Positions 27,967 through 41,832 of a DNA stretch of 64,000 nt are shown here, piece by piece. A model generated the notes under the pieces. It saw nothing but the letters and a program-made list of their open reading frames with translations. It had not been told where the DNA came from and ran no database searches. Both the position numbers and the translations under genes were made by a program. Location of the stretch: assembly GCF_000002995.4 (NCBI RefSeq), contig NW_025062476.1, positions 7,686,501 to 7,750,500 on the forward strand, read 5' to 3'. The number at the start of each line of letters is the position of its first letter. The stretch's first letter is position 1. The stretch is from Brugia malayi. Its lineage: Eukaryota; Nematoda; Chromadorea; Rhabditida; Onchocercidae.

Positions 27967-30900
27967 GACAGTTACACTGATTACTGATTACAGCAGCCAA
28001 ATACTCAGCAATTCACGCCTGAATTATCAGAAAGCTCACGCACACATATATACACAGATGAAAGCAAATAAATTTTAGAAACGAAGAGATTATTTCTAGA
28101 AAAGAGAGCAAGTATTAGAGATGTGGAATACCGCTGGACACTAATTAATTGCTCGAAGGCACTCTTATTCCCCCCTCAGGTATAATAATCAAGTACACCT
28201 ATATAAACACCAATGAAGAAGGAGCAATCGACATTGCTACCCATCCATACCAGCGCTCTCGTGTCACCACTGCCCTTCATCCATAATCGATGCATCCTCA
28301 TTCGTCAAAACAACAACCGACCGACCAGTGGCCATCAACCAACCAAACCTCACTCCCCACTGTGAAAACTGTATCCCTAATTCACATTTCGCTACCTGGC
28401 AAGATCTCCACAGGATGTGCGATGACTCTTGGCATGTATGACCCTAGAAGCTGGGAGCGGCACCACTGATTATCAAGCCTCGGTGATTTTAAGCCTCAAG
28501 TTATCTAAACAAAAGCAGTGTCTTAAGTTATGAGATAAGACTCCAATCATGAATTAGTGTGGTAGTATCACATGTATATTATACATGGAAAACCGAATAT
28601 TATACATAAAAGCAATGATAAAACTTGTGTCCAAAAAAAAAAAAAAAAATGAAGAAAGGTCCTAATATTGATGTCGAACATTGATATCGAATTGCTTTTG
28701 CAAGAAGTTGAGATAAGCAACCATATCGCATTTGAAATGGAAGGCTGAAACAGCAGCCATCGGCAATTGTGTATATGAAGACAGTCGATTAAACATTAAT
28801 ACTTCAGAAGTAAAATAAGCTTAGAAACCATTTCAAAGGCTAAGGTAGTAGATAAATCCTATACATGCGAGTGGATTCCGAAAAGAAAACAAGGCAGTGT
28901 ACAGTCTCTTGAGAAATAGTACACTTCCTGCAATCTTCTCTCTCTCAGTGACTATTTCCATCAGTTGCTTCTAGTAATTCTGTTGCAAGCAGATAAAACA
29001 TTTTGTTTATTTGTTATTGTTTTATTTAAGATACTTAGAACCTACCTAAAAAATGTTTTAAATGAGAAACATAGTAATAGCTACTGAGAACAGGGAAAGA
29101 TCGAACGGTAAATAACGAATAAAGCTATTTAGAAAAGAATTTTTCCCCCAGAAACAGATTGATCAAAACGAGCTACTTCGACTACTGTAACACTCAAAGC
29201 CATAGAGATGAATTATAACACTGCCAGCTAAATCGAATGGACTTAAAAAGCAATGCTAATTAATAGCGTGTTCAACCATTCCCAATGCATCAATAAGACT
29301 AAATGAAATATGAAGGAATCTATTCATTATGTTACATTTGATTCAAGTAAATCAAGAAAGAGAAAATACTTATGTTTTGTATTGAAAGAATAATTAACAG
29401 AACTGCTACATATTGTAGAAACTATTGCAAATCGGTGCTTAAAATCTAAATCATGGTAGTAGTGCTGAAATAGAGGTGCCCATTTCACTGGTAAAAACTG
29501 CTGCTACTAGATTACCTTCTGCAAGCTGTTGAATAAAAATATTAAAAAATATTATAATTGGGTCTCTGTTGTAGTTAAATTTTAGAAAAAAAGAAAAGAA
29601 ACATAATGGAAATTAACTGCTGTGAATCAATTTTAAACAAAGTGCTGGTGAGAAAAATGAGCCAATGCGCCAATATTGACGGGATTGACCTCACCAACCC
29701 TTTCATATAGATATATCCGAAAACCGTTGTGACAAATAGCAACAGTTTGTCTTCCACAATTTTTTGAATAAGGAAACGATCATCAACAAATTTAGTTATG
29801 TTGCCAATAATTTGACAATGTCACTGAGTATTGTCCGAGTACTTTAGTAAAGTTCTCTATTTGGGTTGTATGGTAAAAATTGTAACTACTGTCCTCGCTA
29901 TCTCTCACAAGCTAGTCTGAAAGAAACAGTTCGGGAAGGGAATGAATAAATGATACACAGCTGTGAATTTTGGGAAAGGTTGTATCATTAACAAACGTAG
30001 ATAACAACGAAGTGGGCTGTTTGGTGAGCTTACGACTTCGGTTACATGGTGTAAAATACAACAGTTTGCAATAGCACATCAAAGTACACAAGAGGTGGTA
30101 TGTCATCTTCAGCAATAAAATCTGCAGTAGTATGGGTAAAGAGTACGAGACGAAATTGATTGACAGAGTTTACAAAGTCTCACAGACGGTGGTGAGTATT
30201 TTGCCTCCACTTACCCGATTCTTCCAGCTAGTAAACAGAGGAAGTGTGGTCACGTGCAGCCCTTCCTCTCTGTTACATAATTCAAGCTGATTGGTTGAAG
30301 GCTAAGTCTTCTTTGAATGGTTATTATAATAAGAGAGTGAGAGAACTCTCCCAGATTTGAATCGGAGGGATTGAAGAAGCCATAGCCATGACTGCTGTTA
30401 TTACGGTTCTTACCCATTTTCAGGTCTGACGTCCTAGGGAAGTACTTCGATTTCGAATAATTTTTTTCCCGGTTCTGAAACATAAGAAAAATAAACCAAT
30501 AAACATCTAGTGAATCCGAAGGACCTTATTTCCAATTAACACAGACTTCGGTAAATCCTAACATTACTGCAAACTATGTCGCAGATGTTCACGTGTTAGA
30601 TCTGGTTTAGTGATTTCTAACTGTACTTCTAGCAATTCCATCCTTCAAATTAGAACTGCAGTTCGATTTTCTTTACATAATTTTTCTTTCTTTACCTTTT
30701 TTCGAAATTTGCGTCCGTGTTGGCTTATGTAAGATCTTTGAAAAATATGCACAACTTTGAATCTCCACTATTTTTATGGAAAAATTGAAAATTTTCAGTC
30801 AGCAAAACAAATTGTATTGTTGATTTTGCTTAACCCAATCTTGATAATAAAATAAAAGTGGAAGCATCCAATAAAAGCAATGATAGGGATAGTCTCATCA

Positions 30901-33002
30901 AAACAGAGACTACTCGCCAGGGAATTTTCACGTCTTTTGGAACTGAACTTATGAATCACATCATATTTAGTGTTAACATCTCAGTGATTATCCCAATTTC
31001 AGTCCAAGACTTCCCAATCAAGTTCACATTTTTTCTACCAGATGTCAATTGTACACCTTCGCAATATCTTAATGCTAATCTAAAAAAGTAATGGCTTGAT
31101 AATGTTTAATATCATCAGGTATAGCAACGAACTCGTCATTAATTGCATTTATATTAAGAATCAGTCTTCTTAGGAATCATTGGAAAGAAATCGAGAAATT
31201 ACTTATACATACAATTATTTAAATCACTCTCGAAACAAACTGTGAGAATAGAAAACTAATGGTCATGCAATGTCAAAAATGATGATCATACTGATTGTCA
31301 TGCAATGTCAGACTGTTGTCAAAGTACGACGTAATGACAAGAAGACAATCTATCAGTGAACCGACTAAAGAAACTCATCCCATTCCCAAAGTTGGCAATT
31401 AACGTGTTAACAACGCCTTACAACAATTAAATTACAATACCTTCAGCATCGTACTGAATCATTATTCCAACATATAGCTATTAAACATGTTATAGGTCTC
31501 AGAGTAGTTGTATTATATATCGTAATCTATCTTGATCTTCTGCCAGTTCGTTGGATTGGCAAAGGCTTGGCGCGTAGTGAGCATGGGAGTGGTTTGGTTT
31601 ATTTAAAGTTAGTTGTTCTTCCGTGGTCTCTCGTATGAAACCCAGTGGAGGAATCTATGGACTGCTTGTAGACGCTACAAAGACTGCAAAATGAATGCAG
31701 CATAATTTTTTATAATACGAGATTTCTGGATTTTTCTGTCATATCACTTTTAGATATATCCCATTACACACTGGTTCAGCTTGGCTTCCTTAATCAAAAT
31801 TGGAGGCCGAACGAGCAAAGTAAGTCATGTATTTGTGTTTATCCTAACCGTATTTATGTGAGTCGTGTGTGTGTTAGGCAATTGGCATTTTGAATCTTTT
31901 TTAACGTCGTCTGTCTTATTTAATTCTTGACATTTTTTCGTCTGTAGTTCGTGTTATATATTTCAGTGTGTTATTTGTATAGATTGAAAGAGCTGTGGCA
32001 CGCTATATTTATGGGTGAAAACGTTTCGTTTTCACCCATAAATATAGCTAGATCACTCATTAGTAGTCGGCAACAGTTAAATATGGACTTACCCAAAGAG
32101 AATTCTCTTTAAAGTTTAAGTGCCCCTGTAAACTTCTGGTTCGAGCATGTAACATTATTGAGCAGATGCATTATGAACTCATTTTTTTTTCTCTAATATT
32201 TTAAATACCGCTGCATTATAATTTCGCGTCTCATATGATGTTTTCGACAATAGCATAGAATTTGATCGTTTGGCGCCCCATTACAGCTTTAGCAGAAGAC
32301 TGAAACATGTATTATCAGAACCTAACCTAACTGTTGCGATATTTTTAATATAACAATGATAGTTTCCCGACTCTTTTCCCATTAAATGGTGGAAGTAGCA
32401 TGCAACAATGTCCTTTCTTGCGGTCGATATGATTTCCATGTTGCACACAAATTTTTGCTTACACATTGCACTTCAGGCATATGATTATCTGTTCGTCCGT
32501 TTTTCTAAAGCAAAAATAAAGGAAAGTAAATACTTGAACCAATATCAAAGAATAACTAATACTTCTGCCGTGCACTGTAGTAGTAATAAAACTTCAGTAT
32601 CGACAGTGCATGTCGTCTGCACATATTATAATATTAAGATCTCATAGAAATGTGTGACTTAAAATGCATATGTATAAATCGTAGGTAATTGATGTTGTTA
32701 ACAAAATTTTGAATAAATACTTTGAAGTATTTTTATCTACTTAATATTTCCTGTGATAAATCTGAAGTTTTAACCTAGTTCAAGTTTGGTGTTATTTATT
32801 GTGAAAATTGATGCTTTTATATAGATGCTTAAAGGTCCCATTTTTTTTTTTTTTTTTTGTGAATATTTTGTCTTTATCCTGATGTGAATGTTTTTTCCAT
32901 CCTGACTGCCTTACTTAGTTTTATTAAAAATACTGTTTAAAAAACAAAAGCAAAAACAAGGATTCTAGTTGTGCCTTTGTTTTTGATATAATAATTCCAG
33001 AT
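27967..33002. other. Divergent intergenic region (5 kb)
   Basis: Lies between TMEM59 (-) and GMP synthetase (+), so it should contain both promoters. The part next to TMEM59 (about 28130-28460) is richer in G+C and C-skewed, with TATATAAA at 28199 and CCATC/CAACC-rich text. The rest is AT-rich. No supported exon was found; open frames such as 30483-30250 (-) lack linked splice partners. A perfect hairpin lies at 32002-32048. Confidence 0.5.
32002..32048. repeat. Perfect inverted repeat, 22-bp arms, 3-base loop
   Basis: The arm 32002-32023 is the exact reverse complement of 32027-32048, separated by TTT at 32024-32026. The left arm includes ATTTATGGGTGAAAACG. Pairing stops at the next base on each side. 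It is not inside any supported exon. Confidence 0.95.
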
Positions 33003-33005
33003 ATG
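32990..33005 (+). promoter_or_regulatory. Likely spliced-leader acceptor before GMPS start
   Basis: ATAATTCCAG ends at 33000, two bases before ATG at 33003. The first coding exon ends in AAT followed by the strong donor GTATGT, which supports this start. Confidence 0.55.
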
Positions 33006-36000
33006 GTACTAATTCCGGGAGGTATTAACTCCGGAAATGTATGTTTTTCTTATTTTGTTTTTCCTTGTAAAAAAATTGTAACGAAATTAGATTTGTTCGT
33101 TTTTCAAAAACCGCTTTTATTCTTAATTCTAATTTAATAATGCAATATTAGAATTAATGTTGTACATATTCTCACTTTCATCTTTATATAATTACTACTG
33201 ACTTTTTTGCTTTGTTTTTCCCGATTTCGTGTGATTCGTGAAGTCTTATGATGATGAACATATATTTAAGAATATGTAGTAATTATTTACTAATACGTAA
33301 GATGACAGTTTTAATATTGTGAGGCTTCATTACTAAACCTAACTGTACTAGAATGATATAACTTTTTTATAAAATCAAAAATAGTGATAGGTCGAAAAGT
33401 AAAGGTGGTGTAATGTCAATAAGTATGTCCAAGGTACTGAATTGAATTTGACTGAAAAGAGTTATATTGTAAATAGTTTTTTGACTTCTTCCTTCATAAA
33501 TATGATTTAATTAGGTATGTAGCCGTCGAAAATGTTCATTATTAGTCCTTGAAATGATTCTATTTGCAGCATTCACCGCATAATTTGCCTTGCACTTATA
33601 CCGACGAATATTTTGCCGCCGGTGAGCAGGGAGAGAACGTAGTATCATCACCTCGAGGTGTACATTTAAAGTTGCCGAACACGGGTTCCTCGCTATCTTC
33701 ATCTTTTGACCCAAATAATCCAATCAGTCCAGTTTCTGATTCCTCACGTAACAAATCCGACACACTTGACAGTACCAAGAGCAGCGATTCGTCCTCTCTG
33801 GCGAGGACATTACCCAATTTATCGAAAAAGCACACCAGTATTTTACGACCATTTTTGCGAAAGAAAACAAAGGTATTTTATATGTATCTTATTCTAATGC
33901 GAATAAAGACGATTTTTATATGAGTACATATATTTCGAGAATTGAGATTCAAAATAATTTTGCTTATGGAGTGTCAAAGAGTTTGATAGCTTTTGCGTGT
34001 CCATTGTTAGATCTAATTTTTCATTATTATTTTCACTTGAAATTAACTCTAAGTCAACTCAAAATCAATTGATTCGAAGATGAAGTATCTTACAAATTCT
34101 GCAAAATAATTTGCATTTAATCTCTAATTTGTCGCGTCATGAATATATTGTGTATTTTCTTGAAAATTTGTAATTATAGCTCCATTTCATTTGTAGAACG
34201 ATTTGTATTTTTTAGCTAACCTCATCATCAAGTAATAGCCCTGGAAGTGGCAGTGACCACCGTGAAACAAATAGGAATATTGAAGGTGAGGCGATGAAAC
34301 GAACAGCGTCTCCGACACTGCCGGGCGGTGCGACACGAGCTAAATATGACTCTACCATATGTAATGAAGAAATTGATGTATCTAGCTCATTCCATGCGGT
34401 TAATGTCACAATTGGCACGGATTCATTGAAAGTAAATCTTCTTTCCTTAAACCATCAAATCAACTACCTTAGAAGTTTATGAATACTTGAAAAAAATAAA
34501 ACTGGTTACAGCAGAACGCTCTTCAGTAACAGTGCGACTATTAGATAATGAAAAATGGCATTTCAAATTCGCCGGTCTGTGATGCAGTGGAATGCCACTA
34601 TCGCATTTATGTGGAAAAGTGGGTTAGCAAAACTACGGGTATCGACACAGCGGAAAGCTGTCGACTGTCTTAGTCGAAGTAGTACATTTTTACATTAAAA
34701 GTAGTTCCTTTTACTTTGTTGTCTCATGATTTCTTGTATTGTGAATGTTTAATGAATCAAGTACTAATATAGCTCCAAAGTCAAAATGGTGTGCGTCTGT
34801 TATTGGTGGTCGTTTGATTAAGTGACCTGCTAAATTAATTATTTCAACAGAATTCTAATATCTGAAAATTTATGCTTTTCTCTTGCCTGTTTTTTCGGTG
34901 GTCATCGTAGCTCTTCCTGCGCTATAATTAAAACCAGATTTAAGCCAGGGTCGTTATCTTAATATATGTTTTTTTGGTTTTCAAACTGTTAATAATTTAT
35001 GATAAATGGATTTAGGTTATAAGAAAACATCAACCCACTATGGGACTTTATTTAAAAACTGGAACATATTTTTGTTTTTATACTCACAGTATACCCTGTA
35101 TTCTAGTTGTTTCACGTGTAAAAATGCTGCTTATTCAGAGTCGTTCCTATTTGAAATTTGTTGGGTTATTTCTATTTTTTGTCTAAAAGTCGGTCGAAAT
35201 ATGGTGGAATTAAAGATTGGGAATCGGAGAACTCTACTGCATAGGAATTTATTTCTAAAAAATTTATGCTTCTAGAGGTCAGGTTTTATAATGATAGTAT
35301 CGATCGCATGGTCATTATTCTGTTTCCTTTTCTTTAATAAGTATGGAAAACGTACAAGTACTTTTATTGGTACATGTATAACCACACTGGTAATATCTCT
35401 CATGTGTTTCGAAATGTTGAGGCAACTTTAACTTTGCTGAATAATGTTTGGTGTGTTCTAATCGACTGGTAGGATTTCTTTTAAAATATTGATTAGCTGG
35501 TTTGGCTCTAGAACTGGGCATATTTGATTGTCTCATTAATAAGATTTCTAGTTGTCTCACGTGGTTAACTCGCAGTGAATTTTCTTGTCACTTATTTCGT
35601 GTAAGTTCATGAATTTTTCGGATGAGCTCTTTTCTGGTCATTAGATTAGGTGCTTATAATTATTTTGGTCGTAAAATATTTTTATTAAGTAGTACTTAGC
35701 TTGAAATATAAAAAGAAATCAGTTGGATAATGATATTGTGAAGTGTTTGTGTTTGATGTATAGATGAAGGACAGTTGTGATCATTGTTGGTGGATGGGAT
35801 CGTGGCAGTGTGATAGGTATACATGGTGGCAAGTCTATATGCAAGAGCAACTGCGTGCTTGGTGCAAGTTTCTTCCGCAATATAAGAGCGAGGAAGGCAA
35901 ATAACTACGTATTGTGAATGCAGCGTTAGTCGTCTTACCCTTAATCACCTGCGTCAGTTCTACTGCTGGTGTGCTAATTGTTGTTGGGAGTGTGCTTATG

Positions 36001-39000
36001 TATATATGTGCGCACCTACTAATGTTTTAAAAATATTCCCAGTTGTACACTTTTCCGGTTTATGCTCACTGCCGATTCGTTTTGCTACGGTTTAGCTTTC
36101 TTTGCTGTTTTACGGAATTGTTTTTCGATTTGAAAATCAGCTACACTTATAATGATTTTCAAGTGCAACGGGGGGAGAAAATATTACATTAAAAGAAGTG
36201 AGAATCGATTTATTCATAGTTTGCAATAGAAGAAAGTACACTGCAAGCGAAACTCATAAATTTCCCATTGCTGTTCCATGTTTTTTTTTTTTTTATTTTT
36301 TATATTTCATTTTTTTTAAATATTGGATTTTTATATTTCAGTTACAGGAAAGAAAAACAATAGAGGAATCGTCATTACAACGTACGGTTTCACTGAACAA
36401 AGATTCTCGTACTCTTTGTTCTACTGATGCATCAGTGAGCATGAAGGTACAGCCTGTTGACTATACTAACGGTAAAAAAGCTACGGATATTCCAAATGGA
36501 ATCACTTCTGCTGTTCATCTGAATAATACAAAGTTAGAGAATGCTTACAAAGGAGGTGTTGCAATACTTGATTTTGGCGCTCAGTTCGGAAAGGTAGCTT
36601 AATTTATGTTTTTTTGATTGTTGTTAAGTGTAGTTAAGTGTAGGTGTAGTGAAATAGGAGATTAATATACATAATAAATTTCGAAATCCAAAGAATTTTA
36701 TACTTCAACAGACAAATGACATAAAAAAATTGTTTTTTTAAGACTGTAAAAAGTCAACCAGACTGAAAACATTTATTTCTGGAACTGAAGTGCATTTGTC
36801 ACAAAAAAATGATAGTGAAATAAAGCCAAATAGTAATTGTCTTGCTTTTTTTTTTTTTAACTTCTCTGTATGGTAATGCATATGTCTTTCTTAATTTCAA
36901 CGTTAGGCATATTATTTGTAAAACTAAAGTAATTTGTGTATTTATATCATAGGTTAAAAAGACGTGGCTTTGTTTCTATTAAACTGTTTTGGGGTTTAGT
37001 GATTCCCTACTGTTTATATTTTTTTTCTTTTTCCTACTAAGAGATCTGGAAGCAGAAGCACTGCATTTCAGGTCATTCATTTCCAAGTTCTTATCAAATG
37101 CAATCCTATATTTTCTCACAGTGTCTTCAATTTTTAGGTTATTGATCGTCGAGTTCGTGAACAAAATGTCTTCAGCGAAATTTTACCGTTTAACACAAAA
37201 GCAGCTGACATGGTTGAGAAGGGATGCTACAAGTACGTGTTAAGCCTCTATTCAAGATCATCTCGTTGGGTGCTATCTTATTTAATTCATTTTGTCTTTT
37301 ATAAGAGTTTTTATAAGGAAAATAACTAATAATTTTTATTTAATAAACCTAGGATCAGTTCCATTCCAATTATTTTGTATTTTTGATGATATTTACTTAG
37401 TTTGAAAAACCAAAACTTTATTTATAGAGCGATTATATTGAGTGGTGGACCAAATTCTGTAAATTCATTTAATGCACCTGAATTCGACCCTTCCATATTG
37501 ACTTGTGGTATTCCGGTCCTTGGTATCTGTTATGGTTTTCAGGTAGTTCTTTTTATTTTGCACATCTCTTTACTGATTAAGTGGATTTAATCTTGCATCA
37601 TATTATTTAGTGAAGTTTTTTGATGATTGAATTATTTCAATAGGGTTCTTATCATGTTTACTCTTTTGCGAATAGGTTTATATATAATGCTATTTTCAGC
37701 TGATAAATAAAGCATTTGGAGGATGTGTGTCCAAAAAATCTGTACGGGAAGATGGACAACTTGAGGTATTTCTAAATATTTCTTGAAAATGCAAGTAGCT
37801 ATTGAAAAAAAACTAGACATTGTAGTAATAACGACCATACATCATCAAAGCGTGTGAAGAAGATCTGTCAAAGGTTCTAGGTTAAAAATGACCAGACAGC
37901 TTTTATAACGTTGTAATGCAGTTTTCTTTAACCTCTTTCAAATCTCTGTCGCTACAGTTAGCTCTACGTCGCCACAACCTTTGGTCTTTGCAGATTGAAG
38001 TTGATACCACTTGTCCATTGTTCAAGGGACTTGCAACGCGGCAAAAGGTATTGCTAACCCATGGTGATAGTGTCACTGATAAAACTGTAGCTAATGATTT
38101 CAAAGTTGTGGGTAGGAGTGGAAATTTTGTTGCAGGTTGGTTTAGGTTTCTTCCAATCTTCCAGACTTTATAATATTTGGCATTTAGAAAACTTTTGCCA
38201 CTCCTTCAGCGCTGTGCTTTTCTATACATGCATCCATGTTTTTTGTTAGCGAAAATCGTGTAGATTTTCAAAGGTCTTTAGCAATTGCTGATGAAAGGCG
38301 GAAGTTATACGGTGTTCAGTTTCATCCTGAGGTAGATTTATCTGTCTCTGGAAAGAAAATCCTGCATAATTTTCTCTTTCGCATTGCTGGTGTTATTGAT
38401 GGTTTTACGATTGATAATCGTGAACAAAAATGTATTCAAGAAATTCGTTCTGTTGTGGTGGATAAAAAAGTGTTGGTAAGTCTTTACCAATTAATGTTCA
38501 TATTAGATATTGTATGATGTAAAAGTTATTTTTCAATGAATTTTGTGTTAAAATGTTTTCTAAAATATTAGTGATCTACGAATTGTAGTAACACCAGAAA
38601 TATGTTTAGGTGATGGTGTCGGGTGGGGTGGACTCAACAGTATGTGCTGCTCTTCTTCACAAAGCTTTAGGAAGTGATCGAGTGATTGCTATACACATCG
38701 ATAACGGTTTTATGCGCTCCAATGAAAGTGATCAAGTAGTGGACTTGTTGAATGAATTGAATTTGAAAGTGCGAAGTATGTTGTATTTCTTATTTTGGTT
38801 TTTCCTTTTATGGTAATGAACATGCTCACTATTCTTAGTTTTTTGTCCAGATAACGATGTTTGTATTTCTTCAATTTGTTAAACCAGAAGTTAATTTGGT
38901 GAACTTGGTGCAATGATATTTTTCTCATTTCTTGTGTGTCGAAAAATAGTTTAAGTAGACAACTGTAATGTTCGTGCTTCTTGGAAATAACACTGATTGA

Positions 39001-41832
39001 GTTTGATATGAAATTATATGGGATCTGAATCGGAAGATCTGGAAGTGCCTGAAATGGCTATTTTATTCAGAAAAATAAGGAATAATATATTTTTTAGAGT
39101 ACAGTGCCTTCTATGCATTTATGAATGGCCGAATACAAATTGGAAACGAACTTTCAACACCACTGATGGGGACAATACAGCCCGAATTGAAGCGCAAAAT
39201 AATCGGTGATACATTCATGCGAGTAAAAGATAAAATAATGGATGAGGTCAGCAATGTTTTGTATTAAAGTTTAAGAGGCGATAATCTTATGAATTTATTG
39301 AATTCAAATTGAATTACCGATTCATTTTAGTTGAAGTTGGATAAGGATATATTTTTGGCACAAGGTACACTCAGACCAGATTTGATTGAGAGCGCGTCAC
39401 ACTTGGCTAGTTCCCATGCAGATGTCATTAAAACCCATCACAATGATAGTGCTCTTGTCCGCGAACTAAGAGATTTGGTAAGTGTGATTTGCTTTCATCA
39501 ATTTTTGGATACCTCTTAATATGAAAAATGACAATGAACTGATCCTGTATTTGCCTTTGACCGATAATAAAACCTCAAATGCAAAAAATGACTGTATAAT
39601 AAATTGTAATCAAATGACAGCAATTTATTTTCAGGGCAAAGTTTTGGAGCCACTGAAAGATTTTCACAAGGATGAAGTTCGTGAATTAGGAATATCTTTA
39701 GGATTACCCGAACATGTTGTCCACCGACATCCCTTCCCGGGTTACTTGTTTTTCATTTTTCCATTTCTTTTTGCAGCATCCGAGTTCGCCCTTTTTTGTA
39801 TAAATTGGCTTATAAAGTAAGAATATTCATGACTTACTAATTTTGACTTACATTGGTCGCCAATGTAAGTCAAAATTAGGCAGAATACATGTAACAAAAT
39901 GTGTCATGGTCTTTTTTGTAGTGATTATTAGCCGTGCTTGGCACAATAGTCCAACAGAAGGTGCTATCTGTACTACCGAATATTTCTGTTGATCGATGTA
40001 GAAAATTCCAGTTATTACAACGGAAGCAAAATTTCATATTTGAAATTCTTACGAAATGTGTTTCAGGTCCCGGATTAGCTATTCGGATCGTCTGTGCCGA
40101 ACGTCCATTAATTAGTGACTTCGATCTTTTCGTTACTACTCAGCATCATTTGCACTTGATCGCAAATCTTTCACTTTGTGATAAGGATGTATGTTTGTGT
40201 TATCCATTTTATGTAATTAAAAAGTCTTATACAGAATTTTTTAACAGAATGAGTTCCAATTCGGTTCAGACACGCGTATCATTCTGTAAACCTGCTTCAC
40301 TGATATTGATATGTTTTAGAACGATTGCAGCAGTAATTGGTCTTGGAATCCCCTCATGTTTTCTTAGGGATAAAGATGAAATTATAAAAATAGCTCTTTT
40401 GTACAGTGTGAAAAAAAAATTTATTATAACGAACTAGACCGGAAGAATTATTAGTTTTAGTCTGAAGAATTCAGCTCCATAACTCAACACTTATCAAAAG
40501 CTGATTTGAAAATCATCAGTGATCATGATTTTGAAATTGCAACTACTCTTTTGCCAGTGCAGTCAGTTGGAGTACAGGGTTTGTTTGCCTTTTGTCCTTT
40601 TATATAATAGAAGAAATGAAAATATTTTGATTGATTTGTGTTTGTTAGAGTTAGTTTGAAAATTTTGTTCTTTTTATTTCCCATTCCAAAAATTATTTCA
40701 ATTTAATTTTTAATTAATCCAAAATTACTTCAATCTTCGCATTTTGAAAAATTTTTCGAACTAACTGGTTGTATAACGACAATGGTTTTATGAGATGAAT
40801 ATCTGCTTTGCAAACAGAAGTTTCATCAACTGATACAAAGTATTTTAGGTGACGGACGATCTTATGCATATGCAGCAGCATTGTCCACAAACGAAAGGCC
40901 TATTCCATGGGAGTTATTAGAACGACTGGCTCATATTATACCTCGCTTGTTACACAATATAAACCGGTTATTCTTATTGAATATGCATGAAAAAAGTAAC
41001 TAATTGACGCATTGGTTTATGACATTTCTGGCTGTTGCTGTTGCTTTTATTAAATTTAATGTTATTAACTCTCTCCACATGATTGATTCTATTTCAGAGT
41101 AGTTTATGTTTTCGGGAATGCAGTTGAATATCCGGTGAACGATGTTACGCGCACATATTTGAATGGCTTCACAGTAGGTCTAATAAAGTGGGCGGACAGG
41201 ATAGCTTCTGACGTCCTTTGTGGGTTGGGCGAGAATGGTAAGAGAGACCTCACTCTGGATGTGTGTTTACAAAAAATACAGCAGGTTCCTCATTTTTCAG
41301 ATGTAAATATGAGATATGATTCCTTACACACACACACACTTTTACATTAATAATTTCACAAATTTAGATGCCAGTGGTGATGATTCCCATTCATTTTGAC
41401 AGAGATCCTTTAGAACGAAGAGCATCAACACTTCGATCTTTCGTTCTTCGTCCTTTTATCACTAACGATTTTATGACTGGTGTTGCTGCTTTACCCGGAA
41501 AAGACATCCCCGAACAGGTACCAGCACTGCAAAATTCGGTTCAAATTGTACCTGGCTTTGAAGTGCAAAATTATCAGTTTTTCTTACTAAATATTAAAAA
41601 ACTTATTTTAGAGTGAATTTACATTTAAAAATAGCTGTCTGGGCTCTGATGTGATTTCGAATTTGTACCTATTTTGTGTATAAATACAGTTTTTTTTTAA
41701 TTGTAATTACTGGCATAATTATTCTAGAACATATTGGAAATAGTACGTCGCATTATGGAGCGTGTACCTTTGACATCTCGCATCATGATCGACCTTACAT
41801 CAAAACCACCAGGCACCACAGAATGGGAATAA
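33003..41832 (+). CDS. GMPS: GMP synthetase (glutamine-hydrolysing) with long N-terminal extension
   Basis: Converts XMP to GMP using glutamine and ATP, the last step of de novo guanine nucleotide synthesis. Nineteen exons keep one frame: 33003-33038, 33570-33872, 34216-34431, 36342-36593, 37138-37232, 37428-37542, 37700-37765, 37994-38135, 38282-38475, 38610-38775, 39098-39246, 39331-39477, 39635-39740, 40067-40188, 40461-40578, 40849-40966, 41098-41284, 41368-41517, 41728-41832; ~928 residues. Class I glutaminase: [20 protein letters not shown], nucleophile Cys ~335 in [10 protein letters not shown], and QFHPEV. The ATP-PPase has the P-loop SGGVDST (~477) and [48 protein letters not shown]; it ends [12 protein letters not shown]. 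The first ~255 residues are a Ser-rich, low-complexity extension absent from the ~690-residue human enzyme; its first exons could instead form a separate short transcript. About 15 family residues around the 40188/40461 junction are missing from this model. Confidence 0.92.
39837..39879. repeat. Perfect inverted repeat, 20-bp arms, 3-base loop, in GMPS intron
   Basis: The arm 39837-39856 and its exact reverse complement 39860-39879 flank TCG at 39857-39859. It lies in the intron 39741-40066. The left arm includes TTTTGACTTACATTGG. It is unrelated in sequence to the hairpin at 32002 but has the same geometry. Confidence 0.95.

Noticed and set aside
30250..30483. Minus-strand 77-residue open frame upstream of the TMEM59-like gene
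   Set aside because: It begins at a CAG acceptor-like site, but no linked donor or partner exon was found and the composition is ordinary.
32002..32048. Hairpin as a microRNA precursor
   Set aside because: The stem is only 22 bp with a 3-base loop, too short for Drosha/Dicer-type processing.
39934..40437. 167-residue plus-strand open frame
   Set aside because: Only 40067-40188 is a GMPS exon; the rest is intron read-through on both sides.
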